From contig OX422189.1 in assembly GCA_949130485.1 (NCBI GenBank), positions 10,315,177-10,379,176 of the forward strand: 64,000 bases of DNA, in the 5' to 3' direction. A program made the translations under genes and the position numbers. Source of the stretch: Agelas oroides (Eukaryota > Porifera > Demospongiae > Agelasida > Agelasidae). Position 1 is the first letter of the stretch. Each line of letters starts with the position of its first letter. The notes under the pieces are model-generated. The model was not told the origin of the DNA, ran no database searches, and saw nothing but the letters and a program-made list of their open reading frames with translations. Positions 47,613-64,000 of this stretch are shown here, piece by piece.

Positions 47613-47815
47613 CCTGCAAGAGCTCCCACATCGTGCGAGAGCTCCCACATCGTGCGAGAGCTCCCACATCATGCAAGGGCTCCCACATCGTGCAAGGGCT
47701 CCCACATCATGCGAGAGCTCCCACATCGTGCGAGAGCTCCCACATCATGCAAGGGCTCCCACATCGTGCGAGAGCTCCCACATCGTGCGAGAGCAGTCCC
47801 ACATCGTAGAAGAGC
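47613..47815. repeat. 18-bp minisatellite GAGCTCCCACATCGTGCG
   Basis: About 11 copies with GAGAGCTCC/AAGGGCTCC alternation. The unit is a multiple of three and open, but no coding context is seen. Confidence 0.9.
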
Positions 47816-48199
47816 TACCAGGTTGTGATCAGAAGAACTCTGCGTCTGTGACACAAAGAACCACTGTATTCATGAACTTGAGAACTTCTGTGTCTGTGAT
47901 CATTTTGAAAACCAATAAATGTTTAGCGTGGAAGCATTGCTGCTGAAGAGGAGCTGAAGTATTCTGGGACTTGGTGGAAGTACTCTATTTTTGTACATGG
48001 GCAATTTGCTGATTTCTTCTCTCTAATATGTATTTTTCTTCCTCAGGTGTTTACCTGCAAGAGCTCCCATTTCTATAGAGGAGTTGCGGAGGACAGTCAC
48101 AGATGCTTGCACACCCAGGAGTACAGGAGAGAGGTGGTTTGCAGGATGCTTGAATTAAGCTCATGTAAGTGTTCCACAACTGGACGGAACATTCTGACT

Positions 48200-49430
48200 G
48201 GGAACATGATGACTGCATGCATGATTGTGCATTGAGAGCAAGGGAGGTTGGGAACTGCCTTGAGAGCACAGGAGATTGGGAACTGCCTGATTGTGCATTG
48301 ATTGGTGGCTGCATGCAGTGGATGAATATGTAACATGGGAACATGGGAACTGCGTGATTGTGCATGAGGATGTAACCTGGGAGCTAGGTTGGGAACCGTG
48401 TCATTGTGCATTGGAAGTATGTGATTTTGGGTTGAAGCTTATGCCAGTGTCCCATGTAGGTGAAACTGGACGGACCCTGCATGGACCTACCTATGAAAGA
48501 GCACAGAAGAGCCTTGATGATTGGTGACCCTGGATGGCCAGAGAAGACAAAGAGAAGAAATCCAAGATATGCAAGAAGTCAGACTGTAGAAACTGCAGAA
48601 TTAAGTAGCTATAGCTTAGAATTGGAGGCTCATAGCTTCCTGATTGTGCATGCAGATGTAAGACATAACGTGGGAGGTTGGGAACTGCATGACTGTATGC
48701 ATGTGGACCATAGGAGGTTGGTGACTGCTTGATAGTGCATGTGGGCCATGGAAACTGCCTGGATTGTGTGCATTAGAAGCAGGGAGATTGTGTGTGTGGA
48801 TGTATAGCATACTAATCATGGGAGGCACGATGGGAACTGCTTGATTTGTGCGTTGGAAGTATGGAAGATTGGGGGCTGCCTGGGAGCTTGGGAGACTGGG
48901 AACTGCCTGATTGTGCATGTAGATAAAACATGATGGTAAACTGGGAGCTGCTAGTTGTGCATTAGGAGACTGACTGGTTGTGCATAGGGAGCTTGGGAGG
49001 CTGGGAACTGCCCGATTGTGCATTGGGAGGCTGGGAGCTGCCCGATTGTGCATTGGGAGGCTGGGAGCTGCCCGATTGTGCATTGGGAGGCTGGGAGCTG
49101 CCCGATTGTGCATTGGGAGGCTGGGAGCTGCCCGATTGTGCATTGGGAGGCTGGGAGCTGCCCGATTGTGCATTGGGAGACTGGGAGCTGCCCGATTGTG
49201 CATTGGGAGTTTGGGAGGCTGGGGACTGCTCAATTGTGCTTGGGAGACTGGGGACTGTCCGGTTGTGCGTTGGGAGCTTGGGAGGCTGGGAACTGCATGC
49301 CCGATTGTGCATTGGGAGGCTGGGAGCTGCCCAATTGTGCATTGGGAGTTTGGGAGGCTGGGAACTGCCCAATTGTGCATTGGAAGCTTGGGAGGCTGGG
49401 GACTGCCCGATTGTGCATTGGGTGCATGTG
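48200..49430. repeat. 30-bp minisatellite and its diverged surroundings (GGGAGCTGCCCGATTGTGCA)
   Basis: A regular array at 48980-49430 of CTGGGAGCTGCCCGATTGTG plus CATTGGGAGG (about 14 units) is preceded from 48200 by looser, irregular units of the same words (GGGAACTGCCTGATTGTGCA). A related 46-bp array lies at 52230-52620. Confidence 0.9.
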
Positions 49431-49470
49431 AATGTATTGTTGGAGCTGGGCCAGTGGCTGCATGATTGAT

Positions 49471-50292
49471 ACAAGTCACAAAAAAGTTTTCTGAATGAAA
49501 ACAAGTGCATGTAGGGATGGAACCCTCAAAAACCAACCAAACTAGATGGGAATGACACCACAACAATTTCACACCATCCCTACATCTTGTGCCATTTTGC
49601 CAACTATGCTTTGTGTTTGTTAGTTGTGTTCATAGGAGGGTTGTGGAAGGCAGTGGGATGGGTAGTGCTGGGTGTGGAGTGCATGTTGATGTGCATGGGG
49701 GGTGAGCTATGTTGTGGGTGGCTGTGATGTAGTTGCTATGCTGAGAATGGCAGGTATGGTCTGTCTTGAATTAGTCTTGCAAGCCAGACCCTTTCTGCGC
49801 AGCACCGATCGCTTTCAGTATGCGGCACACAGAGGGAAGAAGTTTGATGTTTGGATTTACAATTTCACTTCAAAGCATTTATGACGATTCTTAGTGCCTT
49901 CCTCTGCGTGCCGATACTGAAAGCGATCTGCACTGTGGAACGGAAAGGGTCTGGCTTGTGAGACTAGTCTTGAATGCAGAAACTGTCGAGTGCATGAGCT
50001 GGGTCTGTTGGAGTAAGTTATGTTGTGAAATTTTATTGCTGCTGAACATGGCAGATATGGATTGTCTTTATGTAAAAGGCTGTGGAATGAGCAGCGCTAA
50101 CTACAGCTAGTATTCATTTAGTGGGTGTGAATAGGCTAGAGAGTTTACTGGTGTGCATAGTTGGCAAAATGGCACAAGATGTAGGGATGGTGTGAAATTG
50201 TTGTGGTGTCATTCCCATCTAGTTTGGTTGGTTTTTGAGGGTTCCATCCCTACATGCACTTGTTTTCATTCAGAAAACTTTTTTGTGACTTG
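49471..50292. repeat. 822-bp foldback with near-perfect 139-bp arms
   Basis: 49471-49609 and 50155-50292 are inverted copies with almost no differences (ends ACAAGTCACAAAAAAGTTTT and CCAACTATGC). The near identity implies recent formation. A second, smaller element (49772-49966) is nested in the spacer. An additional pair, 49838-49880 against about 50433-50470, crosses the right arm. Confidence 0.92.
49772..49966. mobile_element. 195-bp TAGTC...GACTA foldback with 9-bp target duplication
   Basis: The ends TAGTCTTGCAAGCCAGACCC and GGGTCTGGCTTGTGAGACTA are inverted repeats, with a second internal pair CGATCGCTTTCAGTATGCGGC / GCCGATACTGAAAGCGATC. Identical GTCTTGAAT copies flank it (49763-49771, 49967-49975). 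It is probably a sister family of the TAGCC elements, with the same terminal pattern and duplication length. Confidence 0.9.
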
Positions 50293-51068
50293 TTCCTGCT
50301 CTTTTTTTTTTTTGTATTGCTTTTTAGGAATGGTAAGAGAGAAGTGACATGGGAGGGTAGGCCGAGGGGAAGATGCATGGTGTGTACAGTATGATAGTAG
50401 AAAGAGCTAAGAATTGTCTAAATTCAAACGCTTTGAAGTGAAATCGTCAATCCAAACATCAAACTTCGGGGGGTTTAGAAGTACAGTCCAAGCAAAGCCT
50501 CATAAAAACCAAGTGAAAAGCAGATGAGTTTAATAAGGCTTTGCATGCAAGCTTATAAATCCTGTGCTCATTTCACATGGACTACTAATGGGTTCACTGA
50601 AAAACCCTCCATAGACTGTCACCAGAGTATTGAGTCGTAAGACCCCATTACAGAACTGTTTGATGCATGGTGAGTAGCTATAGTCTAAATCGGTTTGAAA
50701 CGAACGCATAGGGGTCTGTGGAGCTGAACAACCGCCAGTTCTGTGGCCACCTCTAGTGCAGAAGTTTGGAATGAAGCCATGCACTGTTGACTCGGTGCTA
50801 CTAGAGTTTGAGTATACCAAGCTACCAATAGGCTGCCACTTGCTTCGTTGGAGGAATATGAAGACTCAGGCACAACACAAAAGGAGGATGTTAAGAAGAC
50901 ACCAGCCAAAGTGCTACCATCAACTCGCAGTAAACATTGTATGTGTACTATATGCATGTAAATGACTATAACAAGCAAATTTGAAATGTGAAAGTTGACA
51001 ATAAAACTTGAAATTGAATATCAGTGGCTAGTGTTCTAAGTCATATGAAGTACTTGATGGTTAAAACA

Positions 51069-51614
51069 CTAGCTGGCATAGTACTGTCTATACCACTTGA
51101 GCTTGGCTTTTGCAGCCTTCAAATTAGTCATACGAGCTGCTGCCCTTTTTTTGTCAGGGTTCCTCCAATAACTACTATGGGAGGATACGCGGGAAGCTGC
51201 CCTTCCTTTCTCAGGGTCCTCCCAATAGCGGGTATGGGAGGATATGCGGGAAGCTGCCCTTCCTTTCTCAGGGTCCTTCCAATAACGGGTATGGGAGGAT
51301 GCCCTGGAAGATGCCCTTTTGGTCTCAGGGTCCTCCCAATAACGGGTATGGGAGGACGCCCTTTTTGTCTCAGGGTCCTTCCAATAACAGGCATGGGAGG
51401 ACGCCCTTTTCGTCTCAGGGTCCTTCCAATAACAGGCATGGGAGGACGCCCTTTTCGTCTCAGGGTCCTTCCAATAACAGGCATAGGAGGACGCCCGGGA
51501 AGATGCCCTGTGTTTCTCCGGGTCCTTCCAGTAATTATTACGGGACGCTTGCCTTTTTTTCCCCTTTGTTTCGCAGGTAGTTCTGCTTGTCCTGCGCTCG
51601 TTTCTTGCGGACAT
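51069..51614 (-). CDS. Basic repeat protein ORF (YWKDPE.KRASS repeats)
   Basis: From ATG at 51614 (MSARNERRTSRTTC) to the stop at 51069-51071, 181 residues; an in-frame ATG 13 codons upstream (51653) is also possible. Nine or so units of YWKDPETKRASSHAC and a longer form with SSRASSHTR follow each other; the core unit is 15 residues (45 bp). The C-terminus is MTNLKAAKAKLKWYRQYYAS. Similar KDPEK..RAASR repeats occur at the N-termini of large transposon-encoded or orphan proteins in sponges and cnidarians as I know them, usually followed by other domains absent here. It may therefore be a first exon, a truncated element gene or a small lineage gene. High Lys/Arg suggests nucleic-acid binding. 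Confidence 0.45.
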   Translation of the reverse strand: MSARNERRTSRTTCETKGKKRQASRNNYWKDPEKHRASSRASSYACYWKDPETKRASSHACYWKDPETKRASSHACYWKDPETKRASSHTRYWEDPETKRASSRASSHTRYWKDPEKGRAASRISSHTRYWEDPEKGRAASRVSSHSSYWRNPDKKRAAARMTNLKAAKAKLKWYRQYYAS

Positions 51615-52873
51615 TATGCATATTGCGTTCGATGTAAAGTGCAGCACAACCACGTCAACTGATCCACGAAATCACTGCAACGCTCAATTCTCACCTTCTC
51701 ACCACGTGCTCAGTTGAACCCTGGTGACGTAATTATGAGTAATATTTAATTCGAGCAAAATGGCGTGTAGCAGCTAGCGTAAGTGTGAGATTACCTGAGA
51801 ATCGCCGACAAGTTTGAGTTCTTTCTTTTAGACCGATAAGTGGCAGGTGCAATACCTAGTGATTTATCCTGTTGTTTTGCGTTTGAATCGTTGTAAAAGC
51901 TCCAGCCGTTATCGTGCTATCGCGGTGAAAGGCAGAAGAAGAAGAAGAAGAAGAAGAAGAAGAAAGAAAGTCAGAAGATAGACGATTTGTCCGTTTTGGC
52001 GACTTGCCGGTCTGGTGCTTAGCGATACTTTCCAGCAAACTTAACAGTCTTTTTGCTCATGAAAACACTCGATAATGCCTGATATGGCTCATACAGGCCT
52101 TTGACTAATCTAACGAAGACATTTCGAGCGTGTTATTTGTGCACTTTCAATGTGGCGGCCATTTTTTTCCGGGGTCATCCCTACATATGGCGTACTACCA
52201 TACGCCATGATAACATGGAGGATGGGGACTGCCTGATTGTGCATAGATACATGATCTTGTCGATGTATCATGGGAGCTGGGTTGATGACTGCATGATTGT
52301 GCATGTGAATGTATCATGGGAGCTGGGTTGCTACATAGCTGCATGACTGTGCATGTGAATGTATCATGGGAGCTGGGTCGGTGACTGCATGACTGTGCAT
52401 GTGAATGTATCATGGGAGCTGGGTCGGTGACTGCATGACTGTGCATGTGAATTTATCATGGGAGCTGGGTCGGTGACTGCATGACTGTGCATGTGAATGT
52501 ATCATGGGAGCTGGGTCGGTGACTGCATATGCGACTGTGCATGTGAATTTATCATGGGAGCTGGGTCGGTGACTGCATGATTGTGCATGTGAATTATCAT
52601 GGGAGCTGGGTTGCTACATTGCATGGAAGGTGGTATAGCACTATTACGTTTTTGTGAGCATCTGAGACTTGTTAAAAAGTATTTAATTTAACTGTACGAG
52701 TGTATATATATATATATACAATTGAACAAAAAAAATCCCCATTACTATATAGTAGTAAGGGCAGTAGATAAACATCTCAAAAGAAAGCGCATAAAAAACA
52801 GAAGATTTGCTATTGTTACAGACAGGGTACACAACTGGTGATGTTGTTTATGTGAAGTCACAAGTTTGATTCA
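51615..52873. other. Intergenic region before cyclin B3
   Basis: No gene is seen. A (GAA)n run at 51933-51964, the 46-bp array at 52230-52620 and a (TA)n run near 52707 are the only marked features. The cyclin B3 3' UTR probably extends into the right part. Confidence 0.5.
52230..52620. repeat. 46-bp minisatellite, about 8 copies
   Basis: The unit CATGGGAGCTGGGTCGGTGA plus CTGCATGACTGTGCATGTGAATGTAT. It shares GGGAGCTG and GATTGTGCATG words with the 48.2-49.4 kb array. Confidence 0.92.
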
Positions 52874-55054
52874 TCATACTGTGACAGATAGGGAGGGACT
52901 CTCCAGAAGCACCTGCCTTGCATCTTGTGCCACATCTTGTAGTGCTGGCGTTAGAGCCACTTTGAAAAATACTCTGAGAGAGAGAGAGAGCCTTGCATGA
53001 ATTTTCCATAACATCATCAATGAAAAGTGCTCCAGTCCACTTGTCAGTGAAACGTGAGCAAGTTCACAGGCAGATTAAACTAGGTTCTCATTTCTACAGT
53101 GTTTTAGTAAATGCTGTTTTACAATTTCAGTGCTTGTTCTCAACATTTAGAACAAACTCAAGGATTTAGGCTCATGCGAGAATATTGGCTCTGGCCAGCT
53201 TACTCATGTGAGTACTTGCTTCTGACGGTGGTAGTGTTGGCTCCGGGTGAGGCCTGGATGAAGGCATTGAGTCTCTCCACTGTCGGTAGCATCTCCTCCA
53301 CTGTGTAGCAACTGTAGTGCTGCAGGGTTGCAGTCTGGGGGGAGGAGGGGAGAGCAGGGTGCTTTTGACCACCTGTTTTCAATGCATGAAGCTAAAACAG
53401 GGTTAGGAAAGGTGAGGATTTTCTGTAGCCTTGTTCCCAGGCCTCCCCCGTTTTTATCTTCCATTTGCGTTCACAATAATACGGGAGTGGAAGACCAGCA
53501 AAAAAATGGGGAAGTTTGCCTGGGAACGAGGCTATCTTTTCTGTACTGCAAGTTACATGAGCCTTGGGGGGGGGGGGGGGGGATATTGTCAATGCAATGC
53601 CCCACCCCCCAAAAGCCTCTACCTGTGCAGAATCTTGCACACCACAACTCACCCACGGCCCGAGCTTTTTCATGCGAAGGGCAAGATACATGGCACTGGC
53701 CGCAATGAGGGACGGCTTTACGTCTACAAACTGGTATTCCTGCAGCGTGCTCTCTGAGATGTAGCGTGCCAGTGTGTGGGTCTCCATTGTTGCCTCTGCA
53801 GCCTGTGTGTGTGTGTGAATATCATGTACGTATAAACGTGCATATGTGGAGTATGCAAGTAGTACATGTATGTGTGTTCAAGTATGTGTGTACATTACAG
53901 GGTTCTCGCTAGAAATCTACTTCCAAATGGTGCATAATACAATAGGCAGGTATGAAACGCCCTCTCTACACTATGCTATTGAAATGTTAACATGGAAGCC
54001 AGGTTAGTAACTGCTGTGGGCAGGATTTAGGTGATCCAAATGGAAGCGAGAACCCTGCATACATGCATGTTTATTGGCTGGCTGTGGGTGATGTGCTTAC
54101 TGAGCAGTTGCTTAAGAAAAATGAACAAGCAGATCAGATTGTTGGCTCTGCCACACAAGACACTGGAGAGAGCCTGGCAAGCAGTAACGAGGCTAAGGTC
54201 CTCATGAGGGGGCGGGGTCAGGCCAACAAGACAAATGCTGATCGCCAAAAGATAAAATCACACCATTTACTTTTAAGTGTCCTTTAGAAGTAGAAAGATG
54301 TGGTTTGAGACATGCAATACATATATTTCAGTCTCAAGTGGGGTGGGGTTATTTTTGAGGGTGGGCTTATTTTCGAGAGATATCTCCGTCTCACTCTTGC
54401 TAGCCTCCTCACGAAGCGGTATGCAACAGGAACATTGATATCATAGTTGAGTGTGTGGAGGATCTCTCTCTCCATTCTGAGCAGCTCCTCATGAGTGTAA
54501 GCATCGTCACAGAGGTAGAGAAAGTCATCCACAAGAGGTGGACTCAGTTCCTGGGGAGGAGAGAAGGAGAGGGAGAAGAGGAGGAGAAATCAACTCGCTT
54601 TCCATGCAGTTTCTACGCATACATTTGTTTGATTCATAGATAGTACTTTTGTGCATAGAATACTCCAAAGCAGAGCACACTAGATGTAGCCACCGAGACA
54701 GTATAGAAGGTGGCAAAAGCAAGACAGAAGTCCTGGGAGCAGAGCTGGTCTAGCTGCAACCAGATATTTGCATGCACTGTAGCTCAGTACCTCAAACTTG
54801 GCCGCAATGAGCATGCAGGTAGCCCCGACCAGCTGCAGATACTCTCTCTTCACCTCCCTCCTCATGAGGTAGAGATCAACAAGCTTCACCGCCAGGTACA
54901 GTGTCTCGTGAAACAGTTCAAAGTTCTCCTGTACTTCAATCAGCCAGTCGACCAGAATGGTGCGCATTGCAGCCGTGATGTCTAGCTGGTGGGACATGTA
55001 GGGCTTGACAGAGAAAAACTCCTGTGTGTGGATTCGAAGGAGTGAAGTGTGTGT

Positions 55055-55103
<49 letters not shown>

Positions 55104-56900
55104 ATATAAAGGCAGGTAAGAATGCATGTACATCTTCAAATATCCCTTTTTCATGTAGAGGAAGCTGAATTGGGTCTGGAAACACCTGCACAGCTAACAC
55201 ACACGTGTACATTATGCACACCCTCCTGCCCAGCTTCCTGTCGCTTGCCCCACCCCACCACTGAGTCACTGTCTCTTTTTTCCTCTTTATTTCTCGTCTT
55301 TATTCCTCACCTTTCTCTCTGACTTTGACTTAGGCTTAGGCTGACTGTCAGGTCTGGAGCATGTGAATATCTGAGCCTCATGCGCCTCGTGCTCGCCGCA
55401 CCACTCCCCCCCCCCCATCCCCCCCACACACACATGTACACCCTCACCTCTCTCTTTCTCATGTAGACAAAGATATCAGGGGAGTATTCAGCTGAGAAGA
55501 GTGGATCTTGTGCCTCTGTCTGGTCAATATCCTTCCACAGTTGCCCACCAGGTGAACTGGTGCTGGAGCCAGGTGGGGGGGTTGGGAGCTCAATATCCTC
55601 CGAGAGACTCTCCTCGGATCTCAAACTGTCATCACTCAGAGAGGCAGCCTGGAGATATTGCTGTACCGATGTCACTGGGGTAGCTTCTGCGGCTCCAGAG
55701 AGGGAACTGGCGAGGAGGAGGAGAAGTGAGGAGTACCTCAAACTCAATGAACTAGCTTTAACTTCTAGGCTCTCTCTGCTAACAAGTTCTGTCTACTCTG
55801 CTGGAGCCTCATGCCTACCCTTTGATGTTACACTTGTGATAAAATATACCAGCCTCTTCCAACCTTAGCTGGGAGCTAAGTGCAGAGATGATGTTATTTC
55901 AGAGGTTTCATTACGCTATATTGCACATAGAACTCAACCATTGTTAAATTCTGCATTGGTTCAAATTGCAAGAACTTGGCGGTACTGCACACACCTATAT
56001 TGTGAGGCTTCTACAGATTCATTCAGATCTGCGAGTCTGTGTGGTTGGACCGTGTCCGGCTGTTTTGTCCTGTTTACAAATGTAGTTTGACTGTTGATGG
56101 TTGCTACTGCAATGGTGGTAGCCTTTAGTGGCTTCAGTGGATGCTGGGAGATAGGCTGTGAGGAGGAGGGAGAAGGGAGGGAGAAGGAGAGAGGAGGGGA
56201 GGAGGGAGGGGAGAAGAAGGAGAGAGGAGGGAAAGGGGGAAGAAGAGGGAGGGGAGAAGGAGAGAGGAGAGGAGGGAGGGGAGAAGGAGAGAGGAGAGGA
56301 GGGAGGGGAGAAGGAGAGAGGAGAGGAGGGAGGGGAGAAGGAGAGAGGAGAGGAGGGAGGGGAGAAGGAGAGCAGAGGAAGAGGGAGAAGAACCACAGGG
56401 GTGTAGAAATCCAAACATAACGGGACTAGTGGTATTTTGCAGGTGTTACTACAGGTGTAGGTAATTATGATACAACAAAACGCTTATGCCAAAACATACT
56501 GCACAGCACTAGCATTGTTCTCTTGATCAGTTTTAAAATATGAGTTGTGGGTTGGGAGGAGATGCACAGTTAGTGACACACAATGGATACAATGCATATA
56601 GCACCTGGAATATTTATCTATGTACACAATATGGTGCATAGCACTGGCAATGCTCTCGGACCAGTTGGAATACACGGCACCGGAAATCTGATTAGCTAGC
56701 ACACAGGTAGGGTAAGGGTTAGAGCTGGGTAGGTAAACAGGATTTCCGGTGCCGTATATTCCAACTGGTCCATGCTCTCTTTGGGACGTGGTATGTCTTA
56801 CGTTGTTTGTGACATTGCCAAGAGCAGTCCTTTTTGCATTTGGGAAGGGGAGGGAGGTCGGACTGGAAGATCGCTTCAAACCAGGCTGCGCATTTTCCAA
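52874..56900 (-). CDS. CCNB3: Cyclin B3, nine exons
   Basis: Exons on the minus strand: 56900-56802, 56143-55995, 55706-55448, 55185-55132, 55021-54791, 54550-54395, 53802-53653, 53334-53204, 52973-52874; every phase closes, giving about 442 residues. A destruction box RTALGNVTN (residues 24-32) fits RxxLxxxxN and targets the protein to APC/C. Residues 34-187 are Ser/Pro-rich linker. The cyclin N-box (about 190-315) contains MRTILVDWLIEVQENFEL, LYLAVKLVDLYL and LQLVGATCMLIAAKFE; VDDFLYLCDDAY and EILHTLNYDINVPVAYRFVRR follow. The C-box (about 316-442) includes ARYISE, VKPSLIAASAMYLALR and KYSHEVFFKVALTPAL. The FELFHETLYLAVKLVD and KYSHEVFFKVA segments are typical of B3 rather than A or B1/B2 cyclins. 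Length is short compared with the very long vertebrate CCNB3 but normal for invertebrates. It should bind a CDK and act in M phase/meiosis. It shares a promoter with DDX3. Confidence 0.92.
53426..53534. mobile_element. 109-bp TAGCC...GGCTA foldback in cyclin B3 intron
   Basis: TAGCCTTGTTCCCAGGCCTC at the left pairs with GCCTGGGAACGAGGCTA at the right. Flanks share TTTTCTG within 9 bases on both sides, a decayed target duplication. It sits in the intron between exons 53802-53653 and 53334-53204. Confidence 0.75.
55069..55102. repeat. (G)n run after (TG)n in cyclin B3 intron
   Basis: A 20-bp TG repeat runs into more than 30 Gs, with an AT-rich right edge. On the coding strand it is a C run preceding the acceptor at 55022-55023 (CCCCC...ACACAG). 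Confidence 0.95.
56158..56392. repeat. GA-rich minisatellite before cyclin B3 exon 2
   Basis: Units of GGAGGGGAGAAGGAGAGAGG plus AGA, about 23 bp, are repeated. On the coding strand it is a polypyrimidine tract directly upstream of the acceptor for exon 56143-55995. Confidence 0.92.
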
Positions 56901-57570
56901 GTTTTCCGGGTTCTTCTGAGGGACGTGTGTGTGAGAGGGAGAAGAGGGGAGGGAGGAGGAAATGGAGGGTATATAGTTTCAAGTACCAGCAACTCCAGGA
57001 AGTGCAATCAAAATGGCTTACAAACTTCACGCATCCTAAATTTCATGATCCGCCAAAATTGTACCCCAAAGATGTTTACAATCTCTTACTTTTCCTCTGC
57101 CGGCTTGGCTGTTTTCTCTGATAGCCTGGAGCGCTTTCACCCCACTGGCGCGCTTCGGGTTGCGTCCCATCCTTAGTACACAGTTGCAGGGTACAAAAAA
57201 TGGCTAAAAATCTGAAAAACAAAACGCTAAAAGAATTGCAGAGAGCTAAGCCGTGCAAAGGGGGAAAGTATCAAACAAGCTTTCAAAAAAAAAAAAGCAC
57301 ACTTTCGTATTTTTCAACTTGGGGCAGAAACGTGAGCTCATTGGTTCATAACAGCCAATCAGATTACGAGATAGATCTAGTTGCTTCTAAATTAGCGAAC
57401 TGTCTGACAGCAGCGCTGCGCGCTAGCGCTGCTGAGTAATTTCCGGCACACGTTCACAGACAATGATCACATGTTAGTTCAGTTCTTTTCTTTTGAGTTC
57501 AGTTCTTTTCTTTTGAAAGGCGTTTCTGATCGGAAGATTTGATCGAAGGAGTGGTCCGTGTTGCTGCGTT
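56901..57570. promoter_or_regulatory. Divergent promoter, cyclin B3 / DDX3
   Basis: The start codons (56900 minus, 57571 plus) are 670 bp apart. ATTGG at 57340-57344 and CCAAT at 57355-57359 form an oppositely oriented CCAAT pair, a hallmark of NF-Y-driven cell-cycle promoters. A tandem duplication of GTTCAGTTCTTTTCTTTTGA lies at about 57477-57518, close to the DDX3 start. TTTGAA-type words (CHR-like) are present nearby. There is no clear TATA box. The functional reading is inference. Confidence 0.55.
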
Positions 57571-63600
<6,030 letters not shown>

Positions 63601-64000
63601 TCAACAGCGGACACCCACGATATAACGGACAATTCCGAAAGTCTCAACTGTCCTTCTGTTCACTTCAGTACTTAAGTAACCCCTGAATAGCGGACATCCC
63701 GCTACTCCATACATGTATATTGGACACTTTGCAGTCCCAATTGTACGCAAACAATACTCAACGACCCCAATTTAGCGGATGCTTGTCGACCTTTTCAGCA
63801 GGATTGTCCACCATCGCTGCTGTAGTTAACAACTTGACATTAGATTAGCACTGTTACTTGTAGTGCTAGCCTCTGCTTAGCCTTCCCCGCCAGCATACAG
63901 CAAGGGAAAGCTCTGAGAATGTAGCCATGATGTGCTCAACGCATAGCACGCCTACCGGAAAATATACCGGAAGCGCCTGAGTTAGGGGGGACACCTCGCT

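Larger units (their letters stand above)
46020..51068. other. Repeat-rich intergenic region
   Basis: No gene is recognised. An imperfect tandem duplication lies at 46640-46915 (CACTGGCTGCAGTC, GTTCCAGAGGTACG). Acceptor-like CTCAG|GTGT sites near 47538 and 48046, and an AATAAA at about 47913, could belong to a non-coding transcript. Minisatellites and nested inverted repeats are listed separately. Confidence 0.45.

Noticed and set aside
48616..49572. Minus-strand 318-codon ORF over the 30-bp array
   Set aside because: It runs through a minisatellite and a foldback arm, has no recognisable domain, and the same N-terminal residues appear from the inverted arm at 50153, showing that they come from the repeat.
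50756..50965. Plus-strand 69-codon ORF followed by AATAAA at about 51000
   Set aside because: The polyadenylation signal is suggestive, but the peptide resembles nothing I know and has no start or promoter context. It is too short to call.

Overview
The window is nuclear DNA from an animal, most likely a sponge (demosponge) or another early-branching metazoan. It holds six intron-containing genes with GT-AG introns, almost all of whose exons I could join in phase by reading the sequence. The gene set (short-chain collagen fused to a VWA domain, filamin with three CH domains, cyclin B3, DDX3 helicase) is animal. The compact genes, short introns and very heavy load of minisatellites and small inverted-repeat elements ending in TAGCCTCGTTCCCAGGC point to a sponge-like genome; the exact lineage is inference.

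Layout: 1-3.6 kb is non-genic and carries foldback elements. 3.6-7.2 kb (minus) encodes a conserved SPFH/band-7-like protein. It sits head to head with a filamin-family gene of the three-CH 'jitterbug' type (7.7-14.4 kb, plus). 14.4-16.7 kb holds a retroelement-type protein remnant and small foldback elements. 16.8-31.3 kb (plus) is a secreted collagen-VWA gene of 18 exons whose sixth intron is largely a 3.7 kb satellite. 32-36.9 kb (plus) encodes an unrecognised acidic protein with about 43 tandem SSQSP[A/P]GP octapeptides and a UIM-like motif. 37-52.8 kb is a repeat desert: a 1.2 kb foldback, a 5.3 kb array of 73-bp units with higher-order structure, several other minisatellites, and a minus-strand ORF of KDPE..RASS repeats. 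52.9-56.9 kb (minus) is cyclin B3, head to head with DDX3/PL10/belle (57.6-63.4 kb, plus). A tandem duplication and a pogo/Tigger-like terminus lie at the right edge.

There are two divergent gene pairs with short shared promoters (about 530 and 670 bp). I see no operon, no CRISPR array and no tRNA or rRNA gene. The genes do not form one pathway: they cover cytoskeleton (filamin), extracellular matrix (collagen-VWA), the cell cycle (cyclin B3), RNA/translation (DDX3), a membrane-associated-type SPFH protein and a probable nuclear protein.

The most unusual material is (a) the octapeptide/UIM-like protein, (b) a family of TAGYC...GRCTA-ended foldback elements with 8-9 bp target duplications whose terminal core also appears inside several minisatellites, (c) minisatellites that begin at splice sites, including an in-frame fourfold repeat of a 5' splice site in the filamin gene, and (d) the 73-bp array that is open in all three minus-strand frames for several kilobases.
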